A DNA stretch of 14,405 nucleotides, from positions 1 to 14,405 of the forward strand of contig JAJXXN010000095.1 in NCBI GenBank assembly GCA_021781075.1, given 5' to 3'. The notes beneath the pieces were generated by a model. It saw only the letters and a list, made by a program, of their open reading frames with translations. It did no database searches and was not told where the DNA came from. The position numbers and the translations under genes were made by a program. The stretch comes from Acidobacteriota bacterium (GTDB taxonomy: Bacteria; Acidobacteriota; Terriglobia; Terriglobales; Acidobacteriaceae). Shown piece by piece: positions 13,321 through 14,405 of this stretch (the stretch's first letter is position 1; the number at the start of each line of letters is the position of its first letter).

Positions 13321-14353
13321 CCAGAACCTCGACATCGTGTTCGCTTTCGGCTGTGACCTTGCGCAGGCTGACGCGCTCAAAACGCGCCCAGACGAGGCCG
13401 ATGGGGACCACACCGAGGAAGGTGACGAAGAGCAGTACCACGGCGCATGCGGTTGCCGGTTCAGTGGCCACATGGAAGAACTTGATGAGCGAGGCTTCCA
13501 GGGCGGCAATCTGGGTGAACCAGCCGAGGATGGGCAGTTGCAGGGTGCTGGCCGCGCCGCCCGCGGCCATCAGTCCAACAGCCTTGGGGAAGGTGATGCC
13601 CGCCAGCTCCGGGCTGGCGGTGAAGGCGTGCATGGTGAAGAGGTAGGCGAGCGTGATCAGCCCCCACATGAACAGCGAGGTCCCGGCGACCCAGACGAAG
13701 TCCCCAAAGCCGCGGAGAATGTCAAGCCCGGCATGGAAGGCGCGGATCTTGTGGGCGACGGCGTGGGCGAATTTGGGTGAAATTGCGCTGAGCGCGTGCT
13801 CGGCTGCGCGGGCGATCTGCTCGCCGTAGAAACGGACAAAAACGAGAAAGAGCGCGCCGCAAAGGGTCACGATGAGGGTGAGGTAGCGTTTGAGAAAGCC
13901 GGACGAGGTGTCGGCCGGCGCGTCGCTTGAGATCCAAAGGGCTGCGGAGACAATGAGGGCGAAGGAGCCGGCGTCAAAGAGCCGTTCGACGATGTAAGCG
14001 GCAACCTGGGAGCTGAGGGAGAGGCCGGTTTTCTTCGCGACGAGGAAGGCGCGGACCGGGTCGGCTACGCGCCCGATGAGTGCGATGGCGGTGAAGCCGA
14101 TGACCTGGGTGCCGAGGAGCGAGAGCGGGTGCATTTTCTTGCTGTGGCGCAAAAGCAACGCCCAGCGCAGGGAGCGGAAGAGATAGCCCGCGTAGATGCA
14201 GGAGAGGCCGAGGGCAATCATCCACCAGTTGGCCCCGGCGAGTTGGGCGCGAAAGAGGAAAAAATCGAAGTGGAAACGCGAGCGTCCCCAGAGCCAGAGT
14301 GCGGCGAGCGCAACAAGCAGCAGGGCGCCCAGGATGAGTTGTTTCGTTTTCAA
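13292..14353 (-). CDS. Lysylphosphatidylglycerol synthase TM-like / YbhN-family membrane protein
   Basis: A 353-residue polytopic inner-membrane protein with about seven or eight hydrophobic segments (roughly 6-24, 42-60, 82-98, 128-142, 157-173, 217-240, 255-280, 302-323). The family pattern is visible: RSLRWALLL (60-68), IGRVADPVRAFLVAKKTGL (93-111) with the polar membrane motif, and AYIVERLFD (119-127). Members of this family (the MprF flippase domain, YbhN, AglD-type proteins) are linked to lipid translocation, but the substrate is unknown here. The catalytic lysyl-transferase domain of MprF is absent, so it should not aminoacylate lipids alone. A TTG start at 14353 is chosen because GGAG lies six bases upstream and it opens directly into KTKQLILGALLLV. 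The frame stays open upstream to the window edge, so a longer start cannot be excluded. The tail (331-353) is acidic. Confidence 0.85.
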   Translation of the reverse strand: MKTKQLILGALLLVALAALWLWGRSRFHFDFFLFRAQLAGANWWMIALGLSCIYAGYLFRSLRWALLLRHSKKMHPLSLLGTQVIGFTAIALIGRVADPVRAFLVAKKTGLSLSSQVAAYIVERLFDAGSFALIVSAALWISSDAPADTSSGFLKRYLTLIVTLCGALFLVFVRFYGEQIARAAEHALSAISPKFAHAVAHKIRAFHAGLDILRGFGDFVWVAGTSLFMWGLITLAYLFTMHAFTASPELAGITFPKAVGLMAAGGAASTLQLPILGWFTQIAALEASLIKFFHVATEPATACAVVLLFVTFLGVVPIGLVWARFERVSLRKVTAESEHDVEVLEKQEEAAEL

Positions 14354-14405
14354 ACGTGACTCCGGTGTTGCGTACCCTATCAGTGTACCGGCTGTGCGCT
14401 TTCGC

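Noticed and set aside
1..14405. CRISPR arrays, tRNA/rRNA genes, transposases or phage integrase
   Set aside because: None was seen. The only repeats are the short in-gene and intergenic ones listed, and no cloverleaf or transposase motif was found on either strand.

Overview
The window is GC-rich bacterial DNA, dense with genes and showing strong G/C at third codon positions. No rRNA, tRNA, CRISPR array, insertion sequence or phage gene is visible. The gene mix suggests Acidobacteriota (Terriglobia-like). The main reasons are a hybrid type II secretion/type IV pilus operon with an INLASKPF-type PilN, a secreted M38-like amidohydrolase, a hemE-hemH pair and a CapA-like metallophosphatase. This taxonomic call is inference from gene content; there is no phylogenetic marker in the window.

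Left part (1-3720): the 3' end of hemE (uroporphyrinogen decarboxylase) overlaps hemH (ferrochelatase) by ATGA, and a textbook intrinsic terminator closes the pair. A -10-like TATAAT and a good ribosome binding site then precede a signal-peptide-bearing amidohydrolase of the imidazolonepropionase/Xaa-Pro dipeptidase type. Next comes ribE (riboflavin synthase), which looks leaderless and carries an in-frame 21-bp tandem duplication near its N-terminus. A 9-bp tandem repeat begins at the ribE stop codon, and a hairpin separates ribE from a convergent gene.

Middle (3719-5254): a minus-strand CapA/PgsA-type metallophosphatase with an N-terminal membrane anchor is divergent from the large operon to its right.

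Core (5255-12245): a tightly packed seven-gene operon encodes an inner-membrane platform (GspF/PilC), an assembly ATPase (GspE/PilB), PilM-, PilN- and PilO-like alignment-complex proteins, a PilP/GspC-like protein and a GspG-like pseudopilin with a long Gly/Asn/Gln/Pro-rich tail. Junctions overlap or are only a few bases apart. The operon ends at a perfect 10-bp hairpin shared with the convergent erpA gene. No secretin, prepilin peptidase or retraction ATPase is encoded inside it. Together the products would form a cytoplasm-driven pseudopilus assembly machine spanning the inner membrane and periplasm. Its outer-membrane exit, if any, must be encoded elsewhere.

Right part (12246-14405): erpA (A-type Fe-S carrier, minus strand), a 315-bp divergent intergenic region with candidate promoters, a 91-residue two-helix membrane protein of unknown function (plus strand), and a convergent lysylphosphatidylglycerol-synthase-TM/YbhN-like integral membrane protein (minus strand, TTG start). 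Terminator-like hairpins lie between the last two genes.

The most unusual items are the secretin-less operon, the pseudopilin without the usual Glu5, the PilM-like protein with a degenerate phosphate-1 motif, and the repeat expansions in and just after ribE.
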